DNA from: Pseudomonadota bacterium
GTDB lineage: Bacteria; Desulfobacterota; Syntrophorhabdia; Syntrophorhabdales; Syntrophorhabdaceae
Assembly (NCBI GenBank): GCA_026388275.1
Contig: JAPLKB010000004.1
Span: forward strand, 1 to 55,162
DNA length: 55,162 nucleotides
Direction of reading: 5' to 3'
In this document: one piece after another, positions 8,222-15,850 of the stretch
How the letters are laid out: every line of letters starts with the position of its first letter
How positions within the stretch are numbered: the first letter of the stretch is position 1
Position numbers and translations under genes: made by a program
Notes under the pieces: model-generated
The model's database searches: none
Seen by the model: the letters and a program-made list of their open reading frames with translations, nothing else
Told to the model about the DNA's origin: nothing

Positions 8222-8264
8222 CAAAAAAGCCTCTGCACAGTTCCGAGAATCACCTTGGAGGCTT
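8222..8264 (-). terminator. Terminator-like hairpin in the 5' leader of the 7742-8188 gene
   Basis: On the minus strand AAGCCTC (8264-8258) pairs with GAGGCTT (8234-8228) across a 23-base loop and is followed by TTTTTGA. It lies 35-75 bp upstream of the gene start at 8188, so it could attenuate that gene or end a leader transcript. The stem is short and the loop long, so confidence is modest. Confidence 0.4.
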
Positions 8265-8599
8265 CATAGTGGCATTTTAGATGTATCCTCTACAAAGCTC
8301 GACTCCGTTACTGTCTCCTTAGAACATAGAAAGCCGAACACAATAAAAGCCGGTATACGTTTTGCCGTTCGGTCATTTCCCTCTACTCCATCCCATCCCA
8401 GCGTAATATACACAGGGCGCTAAAGTTGCGGGTGCCTAATACTGTTATAGCAGCCAAAACTATTATGTCAACCGGAACATAGCGATACGCTAATAGAGCT
8501 ACACAGGATCTTCTCGCACAGCAAAGGGTGGAGCATACTGTTATTACCACTTCAAATACAGCACTACAAGGTAGCCTTTGAGGATCATTAGCTCAGGCA

Positions 8600-8692
8600 G
8601 GAGCTTTGTGCCTCAGGCAAAAGCCACGCAGTGTGAACTTCGGGAAGAAATATTTAGCTTTAAGCAGAAACCGCGTAGTGTGAACTTTCAGG
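8600..8692. repeat. Dispersed repeat A, copy 2
   Basis: Second copy of the element at 6731-6820: GGAGCTTTGTGCCTCAGG, AAAAGCCACGCAGTGTGAAC, CGGGAAGAAA, then AAACCGCGTAGTGTGAACTT. Both copies are in the same orientation and lie in the two large gene-free gaps that flank the 7303-8188 gene pair. I see no gene in 8192-9085. Confidence 0.6.
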
Positions 8693-8875
8693 GCTTTAGA
8701 TGTGGATGTTAAGGACCATGGGAATATTATTGATTGTGCCAGGTGGTTTTGTTATATTAAAAACTCATAAAATTATGAACATATGCAAAGAGTTTATTCA
8801 GCTTGTATGGTAAGTGAGAAGGGGTGGCTCCCATTTAACCGAGAGAAGAAGGACGTTCAGTCGCTATACTCCTTC

Positions 8876-8908
8876 GGACGCAGGACGTAAATGCATTTAC
8901 TTGCGTCC
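8876..8908. repeat. Extended palindrome
   Basis: A perfect 14-base palindrome GTAAATGCATTTAC (8887-8900) is nested inside GGACGCA (8876-8882) and TGCGTCC (8902-8908), giving a hairpin with a small asymmetric bulge. It lies in the gene-free stretch before the glycosyltransferase. No T-run follows. Confidence 0.6.
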
Positions 8909-8937
8909 CGGCGTGAGCGGACATCCTTCGTGCATAC

Positions 8938-9082
8938 GGAAAGGAGAGGGGGCGACCGGGTACCCGCTTGCGGGTGTCCCGGTTTAAATGAAGGTCAGTG
9001 TGATAAATAGCTCACAAGGTGAGCGAGAGGGGGTGGCTCCGACGGCTATGCCGGTGGAGGGGGCGACGTTAGCCCCGGTAAC
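8938..9082. repeat. GC-rich hairpin repeat B, solitary copy before the glycosyltransferase
   Basis: 8938-8980 carries GGGCGACCGGGTACCCGCTTG, the same module as at 7045-7078 inside the MITE-like element. 8981-9079 (ATAAATAGCTCACAAGGTGA ... GGTGGAGGGGGCGACG) is, in inverse orientation and with about six differences, the 96-bp unit repeated at 26165-26448. It contains nested stems (GCTCAC/GTGAGC, CGGC/GCCG) and abuts the start of the gene at 9086. Confidence 0.75.
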
Positions 9083-9085
9083 TTA

Positions 9086-10051
9086 ATGAAAATACTCTTT
9101 TTTACCCACAATATATTTAACAGTGAAAATCCGAAAGGCTACAGAATTCATCAATATTTCCCGTATCTTGAAAAAAAGGGGTTTGAAATTGAGCTACTTA
9201 CCACCAGAACCAATTTTTCAAAGATACTAAAACATGCAAGCCAGGCTGATGTGGTCTATCTGCAAAGACTGCTTTTAAACCCCCTGAAACTCTTTGCCTT
9301 AAGGCAGTGTGCAAAAAAGATCGTATACGATTATGATGATGCAGTCATGTACGGCACAAGGAAAGAGAGCACAACCAGAAGGTCCCGCTTTAAAATGACT
9401 GTGAAATGTGCTGATGCGGTATTTTGCGGAAACCCCTTTCTCTTAAGTGAAGCAAAAAAGTACAAAAACGCAGGTACATATTACGTACCTACAGTTGTCG
9501 ATACTGACGAATACCCGGTGAAAGTACATGAAGAACATGGCCCCCTTGTAGTCGGCTGGATGGGAAGCAGTTCCACATTAAAATATATATCTGATATTAG
9601 AGAACTTTTTCTTTCTTTTCGTCACAACGGGAATGTAATATTTAAATTTGTGGCAGATAAGCCTTCCGGCATGGAGAGCGAAGGGATAGTATTTGAAAAG
9701 TGGGAGAAAGACAAAGAAAAATCATTACTCTTGAGCTTTGATGCAGGGATCATGCCTGCAAGGGACGATATATGGTCACAGGGCAAGTGCGGGCTCAAGC
9801 TCATTCAGTATATGGCAACAGGACTTCCGTCTATAGCTCATCCCGTTGGTGTTGCAAATGATATAATAAAAGACGGGGTAAATGGTTTTTTACGGAATGA
9901 TCTGCCCGGCTGGAAAGATGCTGTTGAGATGCTCTCAAATAATGCAGCTTTAAGAAACAATATGGGAAAGGCAGCGAGGGAGTTTGCTGAAACAAAGTAT
10001 TCTTTGAAGCTCTGGGGTTCTAAAGTAGCTGAAATAATAGGCAGCATATGA
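9086..10051 (+). CDS. Glycosyltransferase, GT4-like (family 1 fold GT-B)
   Basis: 321 residues. The N-terminal Rossmann half opens MKILFFTHNIFNSENPKGYR. The C-terminal half has VVGWMGSSSTLKYI, FDAGIMPARDDIWSQGKCGL and KLIQYMATGLPSIAHPVGVA, the nucleotide-sugar-binding region of GT4-type enzymes. It likely adds a sugar to a lipid-linked or LPS-core acceptor at the inner membrane face. The downstream kinase gene overlaps it by 4 bp (ATGA). It has no strong ribosome-binding site and begins just after repeat B. Acceptor and donor are unknown. Confidence 0.85.
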   Translation: MKILFFTHNIFNSENPKGYRIHQYFPYLEKKGFEIELLTTRTNFSKILKHASQADVVYLQRLLLNPLKLFALRQCAKKIVYDYDDAVMYGTRKESTTRRSRFKMTVKCADAVFCGNPFLLSEAKKYKNAGTYYVPTVVDTDEYPVKVHEEHGPLVVGWMGSSSTLKYISDIRELFLSFRHNGNVIFKFVADKPSGMESEGIVFEKWEKDKEKSLLLSFDAGIMPARDDIWSQGKCGLKLIQYMATGLPSIAHPVGVANDIIKDGVNGFLRNDLPGWKDAVEMLSNNAALRNNMGKAAREFAETKYSLKLWGSKVAEIIGSI

Positions 10052-11451
10052 AATCTCAAACAACCGACAGCATAAAGTGGTTTTTAGATGAAAACGGGCT
10101 GATTGTCGCATTGAGCGATCTTCCCTTTCAAGAAGAAATGAAAAGAGGTTATTTTGCCTGCGATTATAAGGGCAAAGGAATATTTATAAAATTCTTCAAG
10201 GAAAAGAACGTTTCCGGTTATATAAGGAATAAGGTATCGCCAAGGGGCAAGAAAGAATACAAAGCAGGGAAAAGGCTGCTTGCACTCTCTGTTATGACCC
10301 CTGAACCGCTCGGGTACGGCATTTCAGACAAAGGTTCATATATAGTCCAGGAACGGATAGAGGGAGACACCTTTGTCAACGTATTCTTTGAAAGCAAAGA
10401 TCGGTCAGGGCTCCTGTTGAAGCTTGCAGATCTTCTCAGGACGTTAAAGGCACAAGGGGTAGTGCATAATGATCTCCATCTGAACAATATTATTGTTTAC
10501 AGTGATAATCTATATCTTATTGATTTGCATAAAATGCAATTTAAAGGGCATATCGGTTTGAAAGACGAGGTGTCAAGTCTGTCCCATGCGATTACCATGC
10601 TGTACGACGATATGACGGAAGATGAAAAATATCTTTTTTTCAGCAAATACGGCGGGCAGAATATAAGAGCGTACGTTGAAGAAGAAATGGGAAGGCTGTG
10701 GGAAAGGTGGATCAGAAAAAAACAGAAAAGGGCCTTTGAAAATACCTCAAAAATAATCGTCAGAGGAGATTATTTCTGTATGGCAGAGACGGAAATCCCT
10801 GTGGACGGCCAGCCTGTTAGGTTAATCAAGAAAGATAAAAAGATCGTCGTTGAGAGGCACATTAATCATATACGGAAATATTATCGTAACAGAAGAAGAC
10901 TTGAACTGGCATGGAAAAACCATGTTGCATTAAAATACTTAGATCTTCGTGTAACGCCCGAACCGTATTGCTTGAAACGTCCTTCTCTTTCTTCCTGGGG
11001 GTACATTGCCATGGAAGACCTTGCCGGTTCAGGTGTTGAGTTTGACAGGTATCTTGATAAGACCTACGACCTTATGGACAGAGACAGGAAAGCAGCCTTT
11101 ATTGAAGAATTCTCCCAATTTCTTGCGTTGCTCTTCAAGAAAAAAATCGCCCACAGAGACCTGAAGGGGTGCAATATATTTGTACTGAATGACTGCAGCT
11201 TTGTCCTCCTGGACGTGGAAGATATCCTCTTCGTTGTCATAGAAGAAGAAAGGCTGAAACGGATGCTGGTACAATTGAATACTACAATTCCAAGGCGAAT
11301 AAGCATGAACGACAGGATGCGTTTATTCCTGAAGGCAACAAAGGGCATAAATCTTGATAAGAAAAAGGTCTTCAGAGATGTACAGAAAGAATCATTGAAA
11401 GAAGAAATTGTCTATGAAGGAGTATCCGGCCTTCAACGCGAATCCTGGTAA
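10048..11451 (+). CDS. Tandem two-domain LPS-core-kinase-like (WaaP/Kdo kinase) protein
   Basis: 467 residues containing two kinase-like domains in one chain. Domain 1 (about 30-215) has a lysine in GIFIKFFKEK, the catalytic loop HNDLHLNNI (about 147-155) and LIDLH in place of DFG. Domain 2 (about 250-440) has VRLIKKDKK, the hinge AMEDLAGSG, catalytic loop HRDLKGCNIF and LLDVED. Both keep the catalytic Asp and the following Asn, so both may be active. The family phosphorylates heptose or Kdo in LPS core. Overlap with the upstream glycosyltransferase (ATGA) supports a shared envelope-glycan role. A single polypeptide with both domains is unusual. Confidence 0.78.
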   Translation: MKSQTTDSIKWFLDENGLIVALSDLPFQEEMKRGYFACDYKGKGIFIKFFKEKNVSGYIRNKVSPRGKKEYKAGKRLLALSVMTPEPLGYGISDKGSYIVQERIEGDTFVNVFFESKDRSGLLLKLADLLRTLKAQGVVHNDLHLNNIIVYSDNLYLIDLHKMQFKGHIGLKDEVSSLSHAITMLYDDMTEDEKYLFFSKYGGQNIRAYVEEEMGRLWERWIRKKQKRAFENTSKIIVRGDYFCMAETEIPVDGQPVRLIKKDKKIVVERHINHIRKYYRNRRRLELAWKNHVALKYLDLRVTPEPYCLKRPSLSSWGYIAMEDLAGSGVEFDRYLDKTYDLMDRDRKAAFIEEFSQFLALLFKKKIAHRDLKGCNIFVLNDCSFVLLDVEDILFVVIEEERLKRMLVQLNTTIPRRISMNDRMRLFLKATKGINLDKKKVFRDVQKESLKEEIVYEGVSGLQRESW

Positions 11452-11513
11452 AGTTTTTAAGCAGACTCTGTTTGTCAATACAACGAAAATTTGTTAGAAT
11501 CAGGAACATATTT

Positions 11514-12215
11514 ATGCATAAAAACAACAACATTCTTAAGCTTTCTGTGAAAGGAGGGGTTTTAGCAATATCGTTGGTTCTTGCGATTTGTTATCCCCAT
11601 ATCCTTGTAAAATCATTTACTTATGATTTTTCTTTATTTAAGGTTTACCATGTTCTATGGCTTCTTGCGGTCTTGATATTGATAAAACGTTTTATCCCCC
11701 GGATGAACCCGAAGATTAACCTTGGCAAAATTTACGGAAGAAATTATGTTCAGGCCGGTGAGGATAGCAGCGCAAAGCAACAAAGGCTCGCAGATTATAT
11801 AAAAAAGATGAATTTCGGGGCAATGCGCTCTGCAATTTACTGGACGCTGCTTGTTCTTGATATAGGCTTCTGGTGGGTTGCCGGATTGCTTGATCCGATG
11901 TGGCTCATTATTATTGTTATCTTCTTCATATTCATGGATCAGTTCTGTATTACCGTGTGGTGTCCTTTTAAGACAATCATTCAGAATAAGTGTTGTAATA
12001 CCTGCAGGATAAACAACTGGGGATATCTTATGGCCTTTTCGCCTTTAATATTTATTCCTTCTTTCTGGACATATTCAATCCTGTTTTTATCTGTTATTAT
12101 TATTATCCAGTGGGAATATCTTTATTATAAGCACCCTGAAAGATTTTATGAGCTTTATAATGCGAAGCTTATGTGTAAAAACTGCGTAAACAGGTGCAAA
12201 AAGATTCGGGATTAA
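11514..12215 (+). CDS. Cysteine-rich multi-pass membrane protein of unknown function
   Basis: About 233 residues from the ATG at 11514, which has AGGA eight bases upstream; an in-frame TTG at 11472 lacks one. Hydrophobic segments: GGVLAISLVLAICYPHILV, VLWLLAVLILI, SAIYWTLLVLDIGFWWVAGL, WLIIIVIFFIFM and ILFLSVIIIIQW. Cysteines cluster in two soluble segments: WCPFKTIIQNKCCNTCR between helices and LMCKNCVNRCKKIRD at the C-terminus, suggesting a metal or Fe-S site. I do not recognise the family. It follows the kinase gene by 62 bp and may belong to the same envelope operon. Confidence 0.72.
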   Translation: MHKNNNILKLSVKGGVLAISLVLAICYPHILVKSFTYDFSLFKVYHVLWLLAVLILIKRFIPRMNPKINLGKIYGRNYVQAGEDSSAKQQRLADYIKKMNFGAMRSAIYWTLLVLDIGFWWVAGLLDPMWLIIIVIFFIFMDQFCITVWCPFKTIIQNKCCNTCRINNWGYLMAFSPLIFIPSFWTYSILFLSVIIIIQWEYLYYKHPERFYELYNAKLMCKNCVNRCKKIRD

Positions 12216-12290
12216 GCGTTTAAAACCATTGGCCTGATCGGGGGTAATAAACTATAATTATAAATAAGACGCAGCATGTCCCCTATTTTC

Positions 12291-12587
12291 TCAGGGCGAT
12301 GTCTTTACGTCTTCCTTTTCTCCAGCAGCTTCCTCTTCCGCCGCGTTCTCCTGCTCCTCAGCAACTTCCTGCCCTTCTATCAACTCTCCTTCCTGTCCCT
12401 CTATCAACTCTCCTTCCTGTCCCTCTATCAACTCTCCTTCCTGTCCCTCTATCAACTCTCCTTCCTGTCCCTCGGAAACATCTTCTGCTTTTTGCCCGAA
12501 TCGGCGCTGTCGCTTTTCTTCCTGTTTTTTCAGCCTGGCACTTTCTTTCTTTCTTTTTTCGCTTTTAAAGCCTCCGTATTTTCCCAT
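12291..12587 (-). CDS. Small charged protein with internal GQEGELIE repeats
   Basis: 98 residues. The N-terminus MGKYGGFKSEKRKKESARLK is strongly basic and resembles small uncharacterised proteins I recall from deltaproteobacteria. The middle is four perfect copies of an eight-residue acidic unit (GELIEGQE) and the C-terminus is Glu/Ala-rich. AAGGAGG with six-base spacing precedes the ATG, which supports a real gene. The charge split (basic head, acidic tail) suggests a nucleic-acid- or ribosome-associated role, but no function can be assigned. Confidence 0.72.
   Translation of the reverse strand: MGKYGGFKSEKRKKESARLKKQEEKRQRRFGQKAEDVSEGQEGELIEGQEGELIEGQEGELIEGQEGELIEGQEVAEEQENAAEEEAAGEKEDVKTSP
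12376..12471. repeat. Four perfect 24-bp tandem repeats (in-frame minisatellite)
   Basis: TCTATCAACTCTCCTTCCTG plus TCCC, four identical copies at 12376, 12400, 12424 and 12448, encode the eight-residue acidic repeat of the minus-strand small protein. Because 24 is a multiple of three, copy-number change would alter protein length without a frameshift. The partial preceding unit (CTTCCTGCCC) suggests past slippage. Confidence 0.95.
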
Positions 12588-12813
12588 TTAAAGCCTCCTT
12601 AAGTTTTAGTACATAACAGTGCCACACTCCATTGCAGGTTATTCTTTTTGTTCCGGACTCAACAAATGCCCCTCTTCGGGATTATCAAAGAACTGAAGCC
12701 CGTCAGAATGAACATGTAAAATAACAGTGAAAATATATCAAATAGTACCACTAAAATCATAGAAAGGATAGTCTAAGCATGAAAAAACTTATAATTTTTT
12801 GAAATGTCAGGAT

Positions 12814-13245
12814 TTAATACTCAGCAGGATCTTCAGCATCAAAAGCCCTGGATTGTTTTTTTCTCGACTGAATATGCTTTAATTCGAGCACCTTCTCCTT
12901 TGCGCGTTTAGAGCGTCTACGTTTCTGTCTTCGTATTTTTTCAATCGCCTGTTCCCTCATGCTCCTTTTGCCAAGTATCATGTTTTCTATTTTTTCAATA
13001 AGAATCCTGCGTGCAAAAAACCTGTTCAGTGATTGAGAACGTTCCTGCTGACATTTTACCTCAATCCCTGTGGGCAGATGTTTCAAATATACACAGGTTG
13101 AAACTTTATTTACATTCTGGCCGCCGTGGCCGCTTGAATGCACAAATTTTTCTATAATATCCACCTCTTTGATGCCAAGCTCCTCCATCTTTTCTTCAAG
13201 CATTTTTTCTTTTTCAGAGCTTACTCCATATTTTAAGAAAGACAT
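12814..13245 (-). CDS. Release-factor-like peptidyl-tRNA hydrolase (RF-1 domain, GGQ), stalled-ribosome rescue type
   Basis: 143 residues with the catalytic GGQ loop in [20 protein letters not shown], then [19 protein letters not shown], and a very basic C-terminal tail ([15 protein letters not shown]). It lacks the codon-recognition domains of RF1/RF2, so it resembles the short RF-1-domain proteins (ArfB/YaeJ, C12orf65 type) that hydrolyse peptidyl-tRNA on stalled ribosomes; the basic tail would occupy the mRNA channel. Start region has only a weak GGGA. Downstream of the hydrolase gene by 40 bp, same strand. Confidence 0.86.
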   Translation of the reverse strand: MSFLKYGVSSEKEKMLEEKMEELGIKEVDIIEKFVHSSGHGGQNVNKVSTCVYLKHLPTGIEVKCQQERSQSLNRFFARRILIEKIENMILGKRSMREQAIEKIRRQKRRRSKRAKEKVLELKHIQSRKKQSRAFDAEDPAEY

Positions 13246-13285
13246 ATATTATTATCCCTGGGTTACAGTTTCCCGTACCCTGCTT

Positions 13286-14020
13286 TTAGCGCGACGCGAT
13301 CCAATCATGGATCGCTCTGTTTACTTCATCCGATTTTTCAAGCGTCGGCATATGGCCTGCATCTTCTATTGTCACAAGCCGTGACCCTTCTAACTGCTCA
13401 TGAAGATACTCAGAATATTTTGGTGGTGTAAGAACATCATCATTCCCGCAGATGATCAATGCAGGTATTTTTATTTTATTTACCGAATCCATTAAGTCAA
13501 AACCTTCACAGGCAAAAAAATCACCGTATATTACCTCTGCTTTGCAAGTCATCATGTCTTTAACACCGCTTTCTTTTAAGCTTGCCGGAGCCTTTTTTGA
13601 GAAGGCATAATTCATTATATTCCTTACAGCGCTCTCTTTATCCTTTTTTAATCCTTCAAGGATTTCAGGAAAAACTCTGAGCTTTGCCCCTGTTGTAATA
13701 AGTACGATACCCTTTAAAATATGGGGAAAGGAGAGTGCAAAAGACATGGTTATTGCTCCACCCATTGAATGTCCCACCATATAACATTTATCTATGCCCA
13801 GTTCGAGAATTACTTCTTTCAAATAATCTATGTACCCTGCCAATGTATTGAGCCCTGAGCCGTCTGCATCCACGCCATGCCCAGGTAAATCTATTAAAAT
13901 TACTTCCATTGAAGCTTTCAGATATTCTTTCTGAAAGTACCATGACCTGGCATTACCACCTGCCCCGTGAATAAAAATTACTTTTTCTCCTTTCCCGTAC
14001 CTCACTGCATGAATATTCAT
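13286..14020 (-). CDS. Alpha/beta-hydrolase fold protein
   Basis: About 244 residues from the ATG at 14020, which has GGAGG just upstream; an open frame continues 8 codons further. Oxyanion loop HGAGGNARSW, nucleophile elbow GHSMGGA (Ser), acid in CGNDDVLTPP and catalytic His in DAGHMPTLEKSDEV form a complete triad. The cap region is about 60 residues. Likely a cytoplasmic esterase, C-C bond hydrolase or haloperoxidase-like enzyme; the substrate is not evident. Pairs with the downstream rescue-factor gene on the same strand. Confidence 0.86.
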   Translation of the reverse strand: MNIHAVRYGKGEKVIFIHGAGGNARSWYFQKEYLKASMEVILIDLPGHGVDADGSGLNTLAGYIDYLKEVILELGIDKCYMVGHSMGGAITMSFALSFPHILKGIVLITTGAKLRVFPEILEGLKKDKESAVRNIMNYAFSKKAPASLKESGVKDMMTCKAEVIYGDFFACEGFDLMDSVNKIKIPALIICGNDDVLTPPKYSEYLHEQLEGSRLVTIEDAGHMPTLEKSDEVNRAIHDWIASR

Positions 14021-14074
14021 ATAACCTCCAGAATTGTATTGCAATAAATCATGGAGAAATTATATCATGAGGTT

Positions 14075-14347
14075 ATGAGATTCCTCATGATTTTTTTACT
14101 TATTTTTTTGCTTATTTCCTGCAGCAAAGGAACAGATGTTACATTAAAGCAAAATGTTGCAGATGAAAAAAGCAATGAAGTCCAATACAAAAAAGAGATG
14201 GATGAACTTAAGAAAAACATGAAAGGTGAAGTAAAGATCAAGCTTAAAAAAGACGGAAAAGGTGTGTATAGCTGGGAGATTGCCGGCAAAGATGCACATG
14301 AAATTCTGAAAACAAACGATATTCTGAGAAAAAAGCTTAATGAATAA
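14075..14347 (+). CDS. Small putative lipoprotein
   Basis: About 90 residues from the ATG at 14075. MRFLMIFLLIFLLISCSKG is a lipoprotein signal with lipobox LISC, so Cys16 would be lipidated. The mature part is Lys/Glu-rich with a predicted coiled segment (KKEMDELKKNMKGEVKIKLK) and ends in a helix. An alternative ATG eight codons upstream (14051) would put charged residues first; neither has a good Shine-Dalgarno. No family recognised. Divergent from the hydrolase gene. Confidence 0.6.
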   Translation: MRFLMIFLLIFLLISCSKGTDVTLKQNVADEKSNEVQYKKEMDELKKNMKGEVKIKLKKDGKGVYSWEIAGKDAHEILKTNDILRKKLNE

Positions 14348-14391
14348 AATGGATGAATAGGTCTCATAACCCCTTTAAAAAACAGATACGG

Positions 14392-14416
14392 TGCATTATT
14401 ATTTATTAATAATGCA
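14392..14416. other. AT-rich perfect hairpin after the lipoprotein gene
   Basis: TGCATTATTA (14392-14401) and TAATAATGCA (14407-14416) form a perfect 10-bp stem with a 5-base loop, 45 bp after the lipoprotein stop codon. No T-run follows on the plus strand, so it is a poor intrinsic terminator but may stabilise the 3' end. Confidence 0.45.
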
Positions 14417-14524
14417 AATAAAACATTCCATTTCAAGCAGCATATTTCTGAAGCTGAAAAACAAAAAGTCTTCAACAGTAAGCGTGAATGTATTTATACA
14501 GATTAAAAAACGGGGTAAACTAAG

Positions 14525-14797
14525 ATGAAATATGAATATTTGGTAAAGATATTTTCTATGGAAGACTTAAGTAAAGAAGGCGTTGTTATTGACCCGGAAA
14601 ATAATATTGTATATGCATGTCGTCCTGATGGTGAGTGCGAGGTTCATAAAGTAGGCATGGAGCAGCTTGACAATCTGTCGAGTTTATTCAACAAAATGGG
14701 CGAAGAAGAATGGGAGATGGTTCAACTTTTTTTCCGTCCCCTGGGTATCGTAAGTTTTTGGAAGAAATCTTTAATGGAAAGTAATATAAATAAATAG
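14525..14797 (+). CDS. Small DUF4177-like protein
   Basis: 90 residues. The opening MKYEYLVKIFSME and the later segment LSSLFNKMGEEEWEMVQLF match the DUF4177 pattern (MKWEYKVV ... LNELGxEGWELVxV), a small alpha/beta domain of unknown function. The gene lies 20 bp before hsp20 on the same strand, so it may be cotranscribed with the small heat-shock gene. Confidence 0.6.
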   Translation: MKYEYLVKIFSMEDLSKEGVVIDPENNIVYACRPDGECEVHKVGMEQLDNLSSLFNKMGEEEWEMVQLFFRPLGIVSFWKKSLMESNINK

Positions 14798-14817
14798 AAT
14801 ATACGGAGGTAACCATT

Positions 14818-15267
14818 ATGACGTTAGTGCCAGGAAGAGGTTTATGGGAGCTGAGATTTCCGACATTAAAAGATGAAATGGATAAACTTTTTGAAGACTT
14901 TTTCGGGAGAACAGGCTTTCCGTCGATACAGGAGGGTGGTTGGCTTCCTGCTGTGGATGTGAATGAGACCAAAAAGGATGTTGTGGTAACGCTTGACCTG
15001 CCTGCTATAAACCCGAAGGAAGTCTCCATATCTATTGTTGATGGCAAGCTTACAATTAAGGGAGAGAGAAAAAGAGAGGAAGAAACAAAAGAGGAAAATT
15101 ATTACAGATCTGAAAGGATGCATGGTACATTTCAGAGGGTTTTACAGCTTCCCACCGAAGTGGTAGGAGATAAAGCGAAAGCAACATATAAAGATGGTGT
15201 TCTTAAGATAACTGTTCCAAAGTCCCAAAAAGCAGTGCCAAAGGAGATAAAAATAGAAGTTGAATAA
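14818..15267 (+). CDS. hsp20: Hsp20/alpha-crystallin small heat-shock protein
   Basis: 149 residues. The N-terminal arm (LWELRFPTLKDEMDKLFEDF) precedes the alpha-crystallin domain (about 45-140) with WLPAVDVNETKKDVVVTLDL, GKLTIKGERKREEE, RMHGTFQRVLQLPTEV and the signature AxYKDGVLKITVPK. It is an ATP-independent holdase in the cytoplasm that keeps unfolding proteins soluble. GGAGG with seven-base spacing precedes the ATG. No heat-shock (CIRCE or sigma-32) site is obvious upstream. Confidence 0.95.
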   Translation: MTLVPGRGLWELRFPTLKDEMDKLFEDFFGRTGFPSIQEGGWLPAVDVNETKKDVVVTLDLPAINPKEVSISIVDGKLTIKGERKREEETKEENYYRSERMHGTFQRVLQLPTEVVGDKAKATYKDGVLKITVPKSQKAVPKEIKIEVE

Positions 15268-15440
15268 AATCCCTCCTCATTTTGAGGAAGCATTAAGCTT
15301 TAAATATAAACATAAAGTCCGGAAAAACCTGTTCCTGCGTGGATTCAAAGTTTATACAAATAGGAAATATTTATAAAGCCTTTTAAAATTATAATCAAAA
15401 AATCCTTACATAGGGTTTAATAACAAAACAGGAGGTCACA

Positions 15441-15659
15441 ATGAAAGAAAAAGTTGAGAAAGCAATAGAGAAAATAAGGCCGTTTTTACAGAGAGACGGG
15501 GGAGACATAGAGCTTATTGATGTGGTTGACGGTGTAGTAAAGGTTAAGCTTCGGGGAGCATGCGGCAGTTGCCCCATGAGTGCGATGACTTTAAAAATGG
15601 GAGTAGAAAAACAGCTTAAAGATGAAATACCTGAAGTTAAAGAAGTCATTTCTATATAA
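15441..15659 (+). CDS. nfu: NifU-like C-terminal-domain protein (Nfu-type Fe-S carrier)
   Basis: 72 residues, a stand-alone Nfu domain: VEKAIEKIRPFLQRDGGDIE then GVVKVKLRGACGSCPMSAMT. The CGSC motif ligates a labile [4Fe-4S] cluster across a dimer for delivery to apo-proteins. AGGAGG with six-base spacing fixes the start. It is 14 kb from the iscS-like/iscU pair, so it is a separate transcription unit. Confidence 0.93.
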   Translation: MKEKVEKAIEKIRPFLQRDGGDIELIDVVDGVVKVKLRGACGSCPMSAMTLKMGVEKQLKDEIPEVKEVISI

Positions 15660-15662
15660 TTA

Positions 15663-15691
15663 TTGACAAAATATTTTAATTAAAATATCAT
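15663..15691 (+). promoter_or_regulatory. Sigma-70-type promoter for the 30-residue protein gene
   Basis: TTGACA (15663-15668), 17-bp AT-rich spacer, TATCAT (15686-15691). It begins 4 bp after the nfu stop and precedes the AGGAGGT ribosome-binding site (15701-15707) of the small gene at 15715. Spacing and hexamers are near consensus. Confidence 0.7.
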
Positions 15692-15714
15692 TTTTTAAAA
15701 AGGAGGTGGTTATT

Positions 15715-15807
15715 GTGGCAACGTGTGGAATGAAGGGAGATAAGGCGACACCGAAAAAAGCTACAAAAAAGACAACTTCGAAAAAGGAAAAGAAAACTAA
15801 GAAGTAA
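15715..15807 (+). CDS. 30-residue lysine/threonine-rich small protein
   Basis: A GTG-initiated 30-codon gene with its own near-consensus promoter, an AGGAGGT ribosome-binding site at seven-base spacing and a strong intrinsic terminator 9 bp after the TAA. It starts MATCGMKGDKATPKKATKKT and continues with Lys/Thr/Glu to the end: about half the residues are lysine and there is a single cysteine. The composition resembles a histone-H1 tail, so nucleic-acid binding is possible, but this is inference. The complete transcription unit of about 150 bp argues strongly that it is expressed. Confidence 0.8.
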   Translation: MATCGMKGDKATPKKATKKTTSKKEKKTKK

Positions 15808-15815
15808 CAAAAAGC

Positions 15816-15846
15816 AAGGGGGGATATGTCCCCCCTTCTTTTTTTA
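15816..15846 (+). terminator. Intrinsic terminator
   Basis: AAGGGGGG (15816-15823), loop ATATGT, CCCCCCTT (15830-15837), then CTTTTTTT: a perfect 8-bp GC-rich stem with a T-run. It ends the 30-residue gene 4 bp before the ATG of the diguanylate cyclase gene. Confidence 0.92.
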
Positions 15847-15850
15847 TAAT

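Noticed and set aside
8300-8460. A known riboswitch class in the leader of the 7742-8188 gene
   Set aside because: I compared it by eye with cobalamin, TPP, SAM, Moco, fluoride and GEMM signatures and found no conserved core; only a weak terminator-like hairpin remains.
12276-12602. Plus-strand leucine/serine-rich open frames
   Set aside because: They are antisense to the small charged protein and its 24-bp repeats; the minus strand has the AAGGAGG site.
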